From positions 2,530,501 to 2,594,500 of the forward strand of contig NC_019703.1 in assembly GCF_000317045.1 (NCBI RefSeq): a stretch of DNA of 64,000 bases. Direction: 5' to 3'. Source of the stretch: Geitlerinema sp. PCC 7407 (lineage in GTDB: Bacteria > Cyanobacteriota > Cyanobacteriia > PCC-7407). Under the pieces are notes generated by a model. That model saw only the letters and a program-made list of their open reading frames with translations, was not told where the DNA came from and did no database searches. Below are positions 54,111 through 63,858 of this stretch, piece after piece (position 1 is the stretch's first letter; every line of letters starts with the position of its first letter). The position numbers and the translations under genes are program-made.

Positions 54111-57100
54111 TTAATTTTCCTCAATCTCGTTGGGCAAGCTGAGGATAAAGTGGGTCGCGTTTTCATCGCTGGTAACTCGAATATGGCCGCCGAGGTGTTC
54201 GACGAAGCGCTTGACCAGCGCCAGTCCTAGCCCGGTACCGCCATATTTCCAGGGATCTTGATTGGGAATGCGATAGAACTTATCGAAAATGCGATCGCAC
54301 TCTTCTGGCGGGATCGTCACCCCAGAATTGCTAATTTCAATTTCCACGCGATCGCCCTGCATCTGGGCGCCCAGAGTAATGCTTTGGTGAGATGGCGTAT
54401 ATTTGCAGGCGTTGTGGAGCAGCTCCGAGAGAATGCGCTCTAGATAGGAGAAATCCGTTGAGATATTCACCGGGCGATCGCCCGGACACCGCAGCACCAG
54501 ATCTTGGTGCTGAGCCCGCATTCGCTCCGCAAAGGGCTCTGCCACGTGGGGAATCCAGATACACAGATCCATCGTACCCACAATTAGCGGCTCCGTTCCG
54601 GCATCGAGGCGAGTGAGATCCAGCAGATCATTAATGAGATTAATTTCTCGCTGACCTTCATCTTTGAGCACCTGGAAGTAGCGAGAGATATCTCCCATGT
54701 TGAGCACATCCAGAGACTGGAGCTGCAGCTCTAGCATTTGAGTGGCCATTTTGATATTCGCCATGGGCGTGCGCAGCTCGTGGGAAACGGTGCTCAAAAA
54801 GTCATCTTTGAGCTGATTGAGACGCTCCAGTTCTCGGACCTGGCTTTGGGCGGCCTGATAGAGGCGCGACTGGCGGAGGGCGATCGCGCACTGATTGGCC
54901 ACCTGCTCCACGAGGCGCACCTCCATCTCGCTAAAGCGCTCCTGCTTGTAGCGGAAAAGCCACAGATTTCCCAAGATGCCGCGATCGTCGAAGATCGGGC
55001 ATACCAGAATGGCGTAGCGCTCTAGGGTGCCGCGCAGCAGCGTCCCAGAGGTGAAGCAAAACTGGCAGCACTGCCCCGTCAGAAGCCGCTCATAGATCTG
55101 CGCCTCCATGGGATCGATGAGGGAAGACGATCGGCCCAGGGAGGTCGGCAGAGAGACATTATATTCGTGGGTCACCGTGGAGAGCGTGAAGTCTGCGTTG
55201 TAGAGCGCCGTGTCGCAGCACTCGATGCCCAGGGTTGCGCCCAGGGCATCCACCGCCGTTTGGAGGATCTTGTCTTCATCGAGGGAATCTCTCACCGAGT
55301 CCGTAATTCCCTTGAGAACAGACTCAAAGTAGAGAGACTGTTCTAGCTCGGCGGTGCGCTCTTGGACCTGCTGCTCCAGGGTGCTGTTGAGGGACTGTAC
55401 CTGGGCATAGAGCTCCGACTGCTGGATGGCGATCGCCACCTGGGCCGAGAGCTGCTTCATGAGATTGACCTCCCAGGACTGCCAGCTGCGCGGCGCGGTG
55501 CAGTGATGGGCGATCAGCAGCCCCCAAAGGCGATCGCCTTGGAGAATTGGCACCACCAAATTGGCCTGAACCTGCAAATTTTTCAGCAGATCGACATAGC
55601 AGCTGCGCAAGTGGGGCGCATTGACATCATTGAGAACGCCGACGTGCCCCTGCAAATAGGAGAGATGCCAGTTGTGACGAAAGCAGGGATCATGGATAGT
55701 CCAGCCCATGATCGCCAGGTCAGGAGAGATCACAGACTCCGCTACCACATCCCCACTCCAGTCCGGCTGGAAGTGATAGATCACCACGCGATCGGTATGG
55801 AGCAGCGCGCGGATATCGGCCACCGTCGTTTCGAGGATCTCTTCGAGGTTGAGAGACTGGTGGATGCGCTGGGTGATCGCCCCCACGAGCTGCTCCCGCT
55901 CGGCTTGCTGACGCAGCACTCGCTCAGCCTGCTTGAGAGCCGTCACGTCCCGGCTGACGATCAGCACAGAGTCCACGGTCCCGTCCCCTTTCCACTCCGG
56001 CACCAGGCGCGCTGACCACTCTCGCATGCCGCGGGGAGAGTAGAGCTCAAACTCGTAAGACTGCTCTTGGCCCGTCTCAAACACCCGTCGCACGGCTTGG
56101 TACCAAGGCGTCAGCTTGTCCGCAGAGTGGCCCATCTGCTCATCGGTCCGGCCCATCAAGCTAGCGGGCGAGACGCCGGTCTCACGCTCCAGGCTGGGGT
56201 TGACGTAGACGTATCGCATCTGGCGATCGATCCGGGCGATGATGTCGGGGGAGTTTTCCACCAGGGCGCGAAATTCCCGCTCTCGCTGGCGTAGCTCGGC
56301 CTCTGCTCGGTTGCGGCCTGCGATCTCTTGCTGGAGCTGCTCAATGGTCGTAGCGAGGTTGCGCGTCTGGGCCTCGACGGTCAGCCCCAGTTCGGCGATC
56401 GCCCGCTGCAACGCCGTTTCGGCCTCCTTGCGATCAGTGATATCGATGGAGATGCAGATCATCCCCGCCAGCTCATGATCTTGGTTGAACAGGGGCGAAT
56501 GGGTCACCAAGGCCCAAAACACGCTGCCATCGCGTCGCAACAGCTGCTTTTCGGCCGTCCAGCTTTCGCCTTGAACCATCGACAGCAGCAGCCCCTCGGC
56601 CTCGGCTTGATCCTCCGGCCTCAGGAGCAGCTCTAGCACCTTGCGATCGCGCACTTCCTCAAAGGTCCAGCCGTACAGCCGCGCCGCGAAGTCATTCCAG
56701 TACAAAATGCCGCCCGCCAAATCCGTGGCGATCACCGCGTGATCGACCATCTGCAGCAGCCGCGCCTGGAAGTGGAGGGCCGCCTCAGCCCGCTGGCGCT
56801 CCGAAACTTCTTGCTCAAGCTGCTGATTGGTTGCGATGAGGGCCACAGTGCGCTGATCGACCAAGTCCTGTAGGCGATCGCGATACTGGTAGAGCTCTGC
56901 TTCTAGGCGCTTGCGCTCGGTGATGTCACGCACCACCCACACCACCGATTCAGCGTCCAGGGGAGAGACATTGGCCGAAAACCAGTGCTCGCCCCGATCC
57001 GGCAGGTTCAGCGCATACTCGGTATGGATGGTCTGGCCCAGGTCCAAAGCCTGCTGCGTCACCTGGATAATGTACTTCGCCTCATCCGCAGGCATCACGT

Positions 57101-58520
57101 CCGCCACGGCCAGCCCTGACAGAGCCGCTGCGCGATCGTAGAGGTAGCGCGGATCGCTGGTGACGACCTTGCGGTAGCGGCCTTCGCGATCGAGGATCAC
57201 CACCAGGTCCGACATGGCCGCAAAGACGGCTCGCAGCTCCGACTCCGAGTTTTGCAGGGCCAGCTCCGCCAGCCTGCGCTCGGTGATGTCGCGCCCGACA
57301 GACTGGATCTCCGCCACGTTGCCCTGGCGATCGCGGATCGCCTGGTCCGTCCACTGCTGCCAGCGCACCGATCCATCTGCAGCGATCGCCTGGTGCTCAT
57401 AGGTAATGCTGTTTTGCCCCGCCAGCAGCGCCGCGATGTGCTGCTGGGGAATCGCGCGATCGCCCTCCGGAATCAGCTCCAAAAAGCTGCGCCCCAAAAG
57501 CTCCTCCGGCGATCGCCCAAAATAATCGCAGTAGGCCTGGTTGACGAACGTCAGCGTGCCATCCGGCTGAAAGCAGCAGATAAAATCCGGAACCCGGTTC
57601 AAAATGTGGCGATACTGCTGCTCCCGCAGGCTCAAGCCAGCCTCATCTCCCCACACCGTCGCCCCAGCGAGCTGCGGCTCCGCCAGAGCCGTCACCGCGT
57701 TTTGCAGATCCTCCCACACCTCCTGCAAGCGCTCCGTTCCCAGCAGTTGCCAAATATCCCCCTGGCTCACCACCCCCACCAGATCTTCTTGGGCATCCAC
57801 AACCACCAGGCGACGGACATTGTGGGACTGCATCTGCCCCAGAGCCACCAGCAAAGACGTCTCCAGATCCGCCGTCACCACCGGCCGCTTCATCACCGCC
57901 TGGGCCGTCAGCTTCTCGAGGTCCAGATTGAGGGCTTGGAGCTGCGCAACATCCTGGCGCGTGAGCAGCCCGACCGGGCGCTGGGCCTCCGTCAGCACCA
58001 GGCAGCGATCGGCTGAGCTTGCCATGAGCAGGAGGGCCTGGGCGACACTCACCGACGGGGAGGCCTGGACCATCTGCCGAGGCCGCACCAAGCGCACTTG
58101 GCCATAGCGCAGCAAGTCCATGGGCGACAAGGCCGTCCGCAGGTCGTCGAGGGTAACCACCGCCAGGGGATGCCCCTGGGCATTGACCACGGGCAGGTGC
58201 CACAAACTGTACTGCTGCAACAGGTTCAGGACCGTTAAGGGGTTTTTGACCTCTTCTAGAGAAATCGCGATCGCGGGCTGGAGCAGGCAGTCTTGCAGGG
58301 TTTGAGCAGAGGCGGGTTTTTTCTTGATGGCCTGGAGAATTTCAGTATCTGTGACCAGCCCCACCAAGCGACGGTGCTGGGTGACCAGCATGACATTGCG
58401 CTGCGTCTCCTCCATCACCGCGATCGCCTGCTGAAGAGAAGTCTTGGCGTCGCAGGTGAGGAGAGGGCGCTGAATAATTTTGTCAATAAATGGCTCAGAG
58501 AGATTAGAGGAGTTTGGCAT
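54111..58520 (-). CDS. Multi-sensor histidine kinase with CBS, PAS and DXCF-type GAF domains
   Basis: 1469 residues from ATG 58520. Order: four CBS domains (about 10-275), several PAS units (about 285-890), a bilin-type GAF (about 895-1060), a second GAF (about 1095-1245) and a HisKA/HATPase core with FLSTVSHELRTPMAN, LLHNACKYTPSHQS and GTGLGLALVKRF. In the first GAF, D944-P-C946-F is the DXCF motif and C974 is the canonical chromophore cysteine, 28 residues later, in SCYVDLL. That pattern identifies a cyanobacteriochrome able to sense blue/green light. CBS domains may add adenine-nucleotide sensing. A GTG eight codons upstream is an alternative start. It has no receiver domain and no adjacent regulator. 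Confidence 0.9.
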   Translation of the reverse strand: MPNSSNLSEPFIDKIIQRPLLTCDAKTSLQQAIAVMEETQRNVMLVTQHRRLVGLVTDTEILQAIKKKPASAQTLQDCLLQPAIAISLEEVKNPLTVLNLLQQYSLWHLPVVNAQGHPLAVVTLDDLRTALSPMDLLRYGQVRLVRPRQMVQASPSVSVAQALLLMASSADRCLVLTEAQRPVGLLTRQDVAQLQALNLDLEKLTAQAVMKRPVVTADLETSLLVALGQMQSHNVRRLVVVDAQEDLVGVVSQGDIWQLLGTERLQEVWEDLQNAVTALAEPQLAGATVWGDEAGLSLREQQYRHILNRVPDFICCFQPDGTLTFVNQAYCDYFGRSPEELLGRSFLELIPEGDRAIPQQHIAALLAGQNSITYEHQAIAADGSVRWQQWTDQAIRDRQGNVAEIQSVGRDITERRLAELALQNSESELRAVFAAMSDLVVILDREGRYRKVVTSDPRYLYDRAAALSGLAVADVMPADEAKYIIQVTQQALDLGQTIHTEYALNLPDRGEHWFSANVSPLDAESVVWVVRDITERKRLEAELYQYRDRLQDLVDQRTVALIATNQQLEQEVSERQRAEAALHFQARLLQMVDHAVIATDLAGGILYWNDFAARLYGWTFEEVRDRKVLELLLRPEDQAEAEGLLLSMVQGESWTAEKQLLRRDGSVFWALVTHSPLFNQDHELAGMICISIDITDRKEAETALQRAIAELGLTVEAQTRNLATTIEQLQQEIAGRNRAEAELRQREREFRALVENSPDIIARIDRQMRYVYVNPSLERETGVSPASLMGRTDEQMGHSADKLTPWYQAVRRVFETGQEQSYEFELYSPRGMREWSARLVPEWKGDGTVDSVLIVSRDVTALKQAERVLRQQAEREQLVGAITQRIHQSLNLEEILETTVADIRALLHTDRVVIYHFQPDWSGDVVAESVISPDLAIMGWTIHDPCFRHNWHLSYLQGHVGVLNDVNAPHLRSCYVDLLKNLQVQANLVVPILQGDRLWGLLIAHHCTAPRSWQSWEVNLMKQLSAQVAIAIQQSELYAQVQSLNSTLEQQVQERTAELEQSLYFESVLKGITDSVRDSLDEDKILQTAVDALGATLGIECCDTALYNADFTLSTVTHEYNVSLPTSLGRSSSLIDPMEAQIYERLLTGQCCQFCFTSGTLLRGTLERYAILVCPIFDDRGILGNLWLFRYKQERFSEMEVRLVEQVANQCAIALRQSRLYQAAQSQVRELERLNQLKDDFLSTVSHELRTPMANIKMATQMLELQLQSLDVLNMGDISRYFQVLKDEGQREINLINDLLDLTRLDAGTEPLIVGTMDLCIWIPHVAEPFAERMRAQHQDLVLRCPGDRPVNISTDFSYLERILSELLHNACKYTPSHQSITLGAQMQGDRVEIEISNSGVTIPPEECDRIFDKFYRIPNQDPWKYGGTGLGLALVKRFVEHLGGHIRVTSDENATHFILSLPNEIEEN

Positions 58521-59080
58521 AACCTTAGGACACAGGCAATCCACACTATCAGATCAAAAAATTCTCTCTATACAGAGTACCCAGTCTAGAGAAGAGCACT
58601 GTTTAACTGTTTGAAAAAGATAGATTTCCTACTTTAGGTGTAGCCTATTTTTTTCGCTAAATGGACGCTCCACAAAGAGGACAATTTAGCAAGCCCCCAA
58701 AGTAGGTTAATCGCCTGATTTTCTTGATCTTTTGCAAGTTACAGTAAAATCATTGACCTCTTTCTTCTAGAAGAAACTTAACGAAGGAGTAATTTGAGCG
58801 AGCAAAAGACGGCTTTTTGAGCCAACACCGGCTGGACTTTGTCCGTCACTCTCTAGGCCAGTGAGCTTTTCATTCTGTTCTTTTTGACGGTCGTCTTCAG
58901 CAAGCAGGTTCAAACTGCTTTTCTAGCTTTTGTTTACCTTTCTTTGCTCAATTTTGTTGATTTTAGTCGCTTAGGCCGCGCTCTCTTTCGCCAAGACTTC
59001 GTCAAGACATAGATCTCCATTTTCGAGTTTAGTCTCGAGCCTATCTTTCCCGAACGAGTCATTCGCAGGAGATTTATACG
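58521..59080. other. Long intergenic region before the 38-codon frame
   Basis: About 560 bp with no acceptable protein gene. The right half is T-rich on the plus strand and could be a long leader transcript toward 59081. No riboswitch or known RNA fold was recognised. The kinase gene promoter must lie in its left part. Confidence 0.35.
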
Positions 59081-59197
59081 ATGGTTAGCCGAACTTGTGG
59101 GGAGCGATCGCTCCCTACCGGCTCCCAGGCAACCCTCAAAAGCCTTTCAGGCCACCGATCGCGCGATCGGTGGCCTGAAAGGTTTTTAAGAAATTGA
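59081..59197 (+). CDS. Doubtful 38-codon frame running through a terminator
   Basis: ATG 59081 is preceded by GCAGGAGATTTATACG, with AGGAG at good spacing. The 38-residue product begins MVSRTCGERSLPTGSQ and has no recognised features. The frame contains a 16-base palindrome with HIP1 (59100-59115) and continues through the perfect hairpin at 59143-59182. It could be a leader peptide or chance; the strong ribosome site is the only support. Confidence 0.3.
   Translation: MVSRTCGERSLPTGSQATLKSLSGHRSRDRWPERFLRN
59143..59187. terminator. Perfect 40-base palindromic terminator
   Basis: CCTTTCAGGCCACCGATCGC (59143-59162) is followed at once by its exact reverse complement (59163-59182), then TTTTT. 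On the other strand it ends CTTTTG, so it can serve the peptidoglycan-binding gene ending at 59221 as well. Confidence 0.85.
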
Positions 59198-59220
59198 GAT
59201 AGCGAAGCCAGCAGTCTTTT

Positions 59221-59514
59221 TTAATTCAGCCCGTCATCGATCATAGAGTCGTCGACCGAGGCAGCGGGCACGGGGCAAGCAATCTGGGAGCCCAGCTCGC
59301 GCCAGGTTTTGGGGCCGACCATGCCATCGTCAATCAGGCCGTGGTTGGACTGGAACAGCCGCACCGCGTTGCGGGTCTCGGGGCCAAACACCGCATTGAA
59401 GGGGATCGAGAAGCCGTAGCGCAGGATCAGGATTTGCTGCAAAAAGCGTACCGCTTCGCCAGTGTTGCCTTCGCGCAGGGAGGGGAGGCTGATGATGGAG
59501 GTAAAAGCAGTCAT
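59221..59514 (-). CDS. Small peptidoglycan-binding domain protein
   Basis: A 97-residue protein consisting almost entirely of one PG_binding_1 domain: LREGNTGEAVRFLQQILI, FGPETRNAVRLFQ and GMVGPKTWRELG. It lacks a signal peptide, so export would need another route. The acidic C terminus (VDDSMIDDGLN) is unusual. The family binds cell-wall peptides; no enzyme domain is attached. A GGAG ribosome site is present before the start. Confidence 0.88.
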   Translation of the reverse strand: MTAFTSIISLPSLREGNTGEAVRFLQQILILRYGFSIPFNAVFGPETRNAVRLFQSNHGLIDDGMVGPKTWRELGSQIACPVPAASVDDSMIDDGLN

Positions 59515-59702
59515 GGTGTTTCTCCTGAAAGGAAGTGAGTGAATGTTGCTAGGGAGTACTCCAGCCCAGGCGAAACGGATTTCTGGGGGCAGGGGGTGCG
59601 AAAAGGGGTGATTTCACGGCGGGGAACCGGGGCTAGGGCAGCGGCTGGGCGATCGCCCTATGATAGAAAGGTTTCTTTTGCTGACCCTGGGCGCTTCCCA
59701 CC

Positions 59703-62246
59703 ATGACCGTTTCTCCGACCCCGAGCTCCGCTGCGGCCAAAGCCTCTCGCGATCGCCCCGAACTGCTGGCCCCCGCCGGGTCCTGGGACTGCGCCAAGGC
59801 CGCCGTCGAAAACGGGGCCGACGCGATCTACTTCGGGCTAGAGCGGTTTAATGCGCGGATGCGGGCCGAGAACTTTACTGAGGGAGATTTGCCGGCGCTG
59901 ATGGCCTATCTCCATCGCCGGGGCCTGCGGGGCTACGTGACTCTCAACACGTTGGTGTTTCCCCAGGAGCTCGCTGAGGCGGAGCGCTACTTGCGCAGCA
60001 TCATCGGGGCGGGCGTAGATGCCGCGATCGTCCAGGATGTGGGCATTTGTCGCCTGATTCGCCACTTATCACCGGATTTTCCCATTCACGCTTCGACCCA
60101 GATGACCGTGACCAGCGCAGCGGGGGTGGAGTTTGCGCGGTCCCTGGGCTGCCAGCTGGTGGTGCTGGCGCGGGAGTGCTCCCTCGCAGAGATCCGCAAA
60201 ATTCAGCAGCAGACGCGCGATCGCGGGGTGGCGCTGCCGCTGGAGGCTTTTGTGCACGGCGCGCTGTGTGTGGCCTACTCGGGCCAGTGCCTGACCAGCG
60301 AGGCCCTGGGCGGGCGATCGGCCAATCGCGGGGAGTGCGCCCAGGCTTGCCGGATGCCCTACGAGCTGATCGCCGACGGGAAAGCGGTGGATTTGGGCGA
60401 TCGCCGCTATCTGCTGAGTCCCCAGGATCTGTCGGGGCTGGCGGTGCTGCCGGAGCTGGTGCAGGCGGGCATTTGCTCGCTCAAGATCGAAGGGCGGCTC
60501 AAGACGGCGGAATATGTGGCCAACGTGACGCGGGTGTACCGGCAGGCCCTCGATCGGGCAATGGCTGAGCTGCCCACCCCAGCGGCAACGGCCCAAGAGG
60601 AGCGCTATGCCCTGGAAATGGCCTTCTCGCGGGGGCTGTATACGGGCTGGTTTGAGGGCATCGACAATCAGCAGCTAGTCCACGGACGCTTTGGTAAAAA
60701 GCGGGGCGTCTACGTGGGCGAGGTGACGCGGGTCCAGGGCGATCGCGTGACGGTGCGCCTAGAAGTGCCGGTCAAGGCCGGGGATGGGGTGGTTTTTGAC
60801 GGCGGCCATCCCGAGGCGGAGCAGGGCGGCCGGGTCTACACCGTGGACCTCCAGGGCCGGGAGGCGGTGCTGACCTTTGGGCGGCGAGATCTGGATTTGC
60901 GCCGGGTGCGGGTGGGCGATCGCCTCTGGAAAACCAGCGATCCCGAGCTCGATCGCCAGCTGCGCCAGACCTACAGCGGCGACACGCCTCAGTTTCAGCG
61001 GCCCATCGAGATCGAGGTCCACGGCGAAGCGGGGCTGCCGCTGGTGGCGATCGCCCGCGACGAGCTGGGCCACTTGGCCCAGGTGGAGTCCGCCATGGCC
61101 TTGGTAGAGGCCCACACCAAGCCCCTCACCGCCGAGCGACTCCAGGAGCAATTTGGCCGCCTGGGCAACACGCCCTTTCGCTTGGCGGCCCTGACCAGCG
61201 CGGTGGTCGGCGAGGTGATGCTGCCGGTCAGCGAGCTCAATCGCCTGCGGCGATCGCTGGTGGAGCGCCTGGAAACCCTGCGATCGCAGCCCCAGCGCTG
61301 GCAGCTTCGCCCCGAGGCCTCCTACCGCGACCTGCTGCCCGCTCGCCCGCCAGCTCCGGACACTGAACCTGAGCTAACCGTTTTGGTGCGGCGCTTTGAT
61401 CAATTGCAGGGGGCGATCGCGGCGGGCATCGAGCGAGTGTACTGCGAATTTGAAGATCCTCGGGCCTACCGCGCCGCCGTGGCCTGGGTGCGCGACCACG
61501 CTCCCCAGGCCGAAGTCTGGGTCGCGCCGCCCCGGATCACCAAGCCGGGCGAAAACTGGATCTTGCAGCAGGTGCGCCAGAGCAACGCCGACGGCTACCT
61601 CGTTCGCAACTACGATCACCTGGCCTTTTTCGCGGGCGATCGCTGTCTTGGGGACTTTTCGCTTAATATCGCCAACCCCCTCACCGCCGCCTACTTCCAG
61701 CAAACCTTTGGCCTGGAGCGCCTCACCGCCTCCTACGACCTCAACATCGATCAGCTCAGCGCCCTGCTGCAAAGCTGCCCTCCCAGCTGGTTTGAGGTGA
61801 CCATTCACCAGCACATGCCCATGTTCCATATGGAGCACTGCGTTTTTTGCGCGTTTCTCTCCGAGGGCACCGACTACACCAACTGCGGACGCCCCTGCGA
61901 GAAGCACGAGGTGAAGCTGCGGGTGAATGAAATTCGGCCCAAGGGCGTCCGCGCCGGCACCGAACACATCCTTCAGGCCGATGCGGGATGTCGCAATACC
62001 GTCTTTAATGGCATCGCCCAAACTGGAGCCGAATACACCCAGCGGCTAATTGACCAAGGCGTGCGCCACTTCCGAGTCGAGTTTGTAGACGAGAGTCCGG
62101 CCCAGGTGGACCAAACCCTGGCCCGCTATCGTCAACTACTGCGCGGGGAGATCACCGGTGCCCAACTGTGGCGATCGCTCCGTCTGCAAAGTCAGCTCGG
62201 CGTCACCCGTGGCACCATCGGCCTCGGAGCCCACCATCCCTCCTGA
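59703..62246 (+). CDS. U32-family protein, RlhA-like
   Basis: An 847-residue peptidase-U32 family protein. The N-terminal domain shows PELLAPAGSWDCAKAAVENG, GADAIYFGLERFNARM and IHASTQMTVTS. Iron-sulfur-type cysteines occur in CVAYSGQC and RGECAQACR, and further ones in HCVFCAFLSEG and NCGRPCEKHEV. E. coli RlhA, of this family, hydroxylates a 23S rRNA cytidine with prephenate; a similar RNA role is more likely than protease activity. It is longer than RlhA, with an extra mid-region (about 330-540) of the collagenase-like DUF3656 type. Its TGA overlaps the ATG of the next gene (TGATG). Confidence 0.88.
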   Translation: MTVSPTPSSAAAKASRDRPELLAPAGSWDCAKAAVENGADAIYFGLERFNARMRAENFTEGDLPALMAYLHRRGLRGYVTLNTLVFPQELAEAERYLRSIIGAGVDAAIVQDVGICRLIRHLSPDFPIHASTQMTVTSAAGVEFARSLGCQLVVLARECSLAEIRKIQQQTRDRGVALPLEAFVHGALCVAYSGQCLTSEALGGRSANRGECAQACRMPYELIADGKAVDLGDRRYLLSPQDLSGLAVLPELVQAGICSLKIEGRLKTAEYVANVTRVYRQALDRAMAELPTPAATAQEERYALEMAFSRGLYTGWFEGIDNQQLVHGRFGKKRGVYVGEVTRVQGDRVTVRLEVPVKAGDGVVFDGGHPEAEQGGRVYTVDLQGREAVLTFGRRDLDLRRVRVGDRLWKTSDPELDRQLRQTYSGDTPQFQRPIEIEVHGEAGLPLVAIARDELGHLAQVESAMALVEAHTKPLTAERLQEQFGRLGNTPFRLAALTSAVVGEVMLPVSELNRLRRSLVERLETLRSQPQRWQLRPEASYRDLLPARPPAPDTEPELTVLVRRFDQLQGAIAAGIERVYCEFEDPRAYRAAVAWVRDHAPQAEVWVAPPRITKPGENWILQQVRQSNADGYLVRNYDHLAFFAGDRCLGDFSLNIANPLTAAYFQQTFGLERLTASYDLNIDQLSALLQSCPPSWFEVTIHQHMPMFHMEHCVFCAFLSEGTDYTNCGRPCEKHEVKLRVNEIRPKGVRAGTEHILQADAGCRNTVFNGIAQTGAEYTQRLIDQGVRHFRVEFVDESPAQVDQTLARYRQLLRGEITGAQLWRSLRLQSQLGVTRGTIGLGAHHPS

Positions 62247-63346
62247 TGTCACTGCCCTCTCCCATGCAAACGCTGCGTCCCCATCTGCGCTGGTTACTGC
62301 CCCTGGCAGCCGGAATTCTGTCTCTAGTGCTCACCCTGGCCTTTCACTATCGTCACCAGCTGCCGCTCCTGGCCGAAGTCGAGCCCGCAGTTCCCCAGGC
62401 ATCCCTCTCAGTCGCCGTGCCGACTCCGGCCCCCGTGGCTTCCCCGGCTGCCGTACCGGCTCCGCCCTCAGCGACGCCCTCACCCACTCCCAGCCCCAAG
62501 GCCCCAGCATCTCCAGCCCCAGCCAAGCCCCAGCCCGTCGATCCGGCTCAGTACACCGCCGAAGAAAAGGCGCTCAATGAGCAGGCCAAGCGGCGCTTCA
62601 AGCAGTCCATTCCGTCCGTCGATGGCATGGTGGAAATGCAGGTGGCGATCGCCTCTGGCAGCGTGGTCACCGTCGGCAGCCCAGACGGGGCCACCCTCCA
62701 CGACGAGAGCGGCGCGCTCTTGGCCGAGATGCCCGCCAAAGAACTCTACACTGCCCAAATGGGCGCGTCAGGGATTGCTTTGGGCTCCACGGAGCTCCCC
62801 AGCGTTGTGTGGCTGGAGCCGAGCTTTGGGGGACTGCTGCAAGTGGGCGATCGCCTCTATCGCGGCAGCCTGATGCTAGCCGTGCACAAAGGCGAGATCT
62901 GGGCGGTCAACTATATCAATCTGCGCGAATATCTCCACAGCGTTGTGGGCAGCGAAGTCTCACCCAGCTGGCCCGCCGAAGCCCTCAAGGCCCAGGCGGT
63001 CGCGGCCCGCTCCTACGCGCTCACCTACTATTTCCGGCCCGTGAGCAGTCTCTATCACATGGGCTCCGATGAGTATTACCAGGTCTATAGCGGCATCGGT
63101 CGCGAAGCCCCCGAAACCAGCGCCGCCGTGGACGCCACCGCAGGCGAATTTGTCAGCTATCGGGGCGGCATTGTGGAGTCTCTCTATGCAGCCTCCGATG
63201 ACATCGTGGCGGAGGCCTTCGAGGGCAAGGGCATGAGCCAGCTCGGGGCGCTCGACCTGGCGAAAGGCGGCTATTCCTATCACCAGATTCTCAGCCACTA
63301 CTACCCCACCACCGGCGTCGCCCGCTTTGAGGCTGATTTTGAGTAG
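62246..63346 (+). CDS. SpoIID/LytB-domain protein
   Basis: A 366-residue protein with an N-terminal membrane anchor (LLPLAAGILSLVLTLAF), a long proline/alanine linker (about 45-105) and a SpoIID domain. Signatures are NYINLREYLHSVVGSEVSPS, WPAEALKAQAVAARSYALTY and EAFEGKGMSQLGALDLA. SpoIID domains cleave or remodel peptidoglycan glycan strands; in cyanobacteria the role is probably in cell-wall or septum structure. It is translationally coupled to the U32 gene through TGATG. ATG 62264 is an alternative start. Confidence 0.9.
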   Translation: MSLPSPMQTLRPHLRWLLPLAAGILSLVLTLAFHYRHQLPLLAEVEPAVPQASLSVAVPTPAPVASPAAVPAPPSATPSPTPSPKAPASPAPAKPQPVDPAQYTAEEKALNEQAKRRFKQSIPSVDGMVEMQVAIASGSVVTVGSPDGATLHDESGALLAEMPAKELYTAQMGASGIALGSTELPSVVWLEPSFGGLLQVGDRLYRGSLMLAVHKGEIWAVNYINLREYLHSVVGSEVSPSWPAEALKAQAVAARSYALTYYFRPVSSLYHMGSDEYYQVYSGIGREAPETSAAVDATAGEFVSYRGGIVESLYAASDDIVAEAFEGKGMSQLGALDLAKGGYSYHQILSHYYPTTGVARFEADFE

Positions 63347-63405
63347 CCCTCGAAGCGCGATCGCCCATGGTAATCTCGACAGTAGTTTTTGAGACGCGAT
63401 CGCCC

Positions 63406-63666
63406 ATGGGTAGCCAATCCACCGCCAAAACTATCTTTCTTCTCACCTCCATGGTGGGCTGGCTCATCGTCGGAGCCGCCATGATGTATCTCTTTCCCCA
63501 AGTGGCGGACTGGATCGTCTCCTCCGAGCTCACCCACCGCTGGATGGAGAACCTGGGGCGCGGCGGCTACAACCCCACTCTGGGCTGGGCTGGCGGCGGG
63601 ATCGCCCTAGGAGCAAACATCGTCGGCAACTGGGTTTGGTATCAGCGCTTCGACGACAAGCTCTAA
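63406..63666 (+). CDS. Small two-helix membrane protein
   Basis: 86 residues from ATG 63406. Two hydrophobic helices (IFLLTSMVGWLIVGAAMMYLF and a weaker GGGIALGANIVGNWVWY) flank a short polar loop containing NLGRGGYNPTLG. The family was not recognised, but codon use fits the neighbourhood and it follows the SpoIID gene by about 60 bp. An upstream in-frame ATG at 63367 would place a HIP1-coded segment in the protein and is less likely. Confidence 0.65.
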   Translation: MGSQSTAKTIFLLTSMVGWLIVGAAMMYLFPQVADWIVSSELTHRWMENLGRGGYNPTLGWAGGGIALGANIVGNWVWYQRFDDKL

Positions 63667-63858
63667 CTCTCTCTTTGTTCTGCGCTCGATTGGTAGTCAA
63701 GGAGTGCTTGGACTCAACCACTGTCCCAAATTGGTGCCTGCTGGTCACCGACAAACAGAGAAATTCAGTTGTGAGATCAAAGGGCGATCGCCCTCAGTGG
63801 CCCGCAGAGTCAGAGCTTTAAGCAGTTATTTCAAGCAAGGGAAAGAGACACAATTTCG

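Noticed and set aside
62168-62245. Earlier start of the SpoIID gene
   Set aside because: The upstream part overlaps the end of the U32 gene in another frame; TGATG coupling at 62244-62248 is a better explanation.
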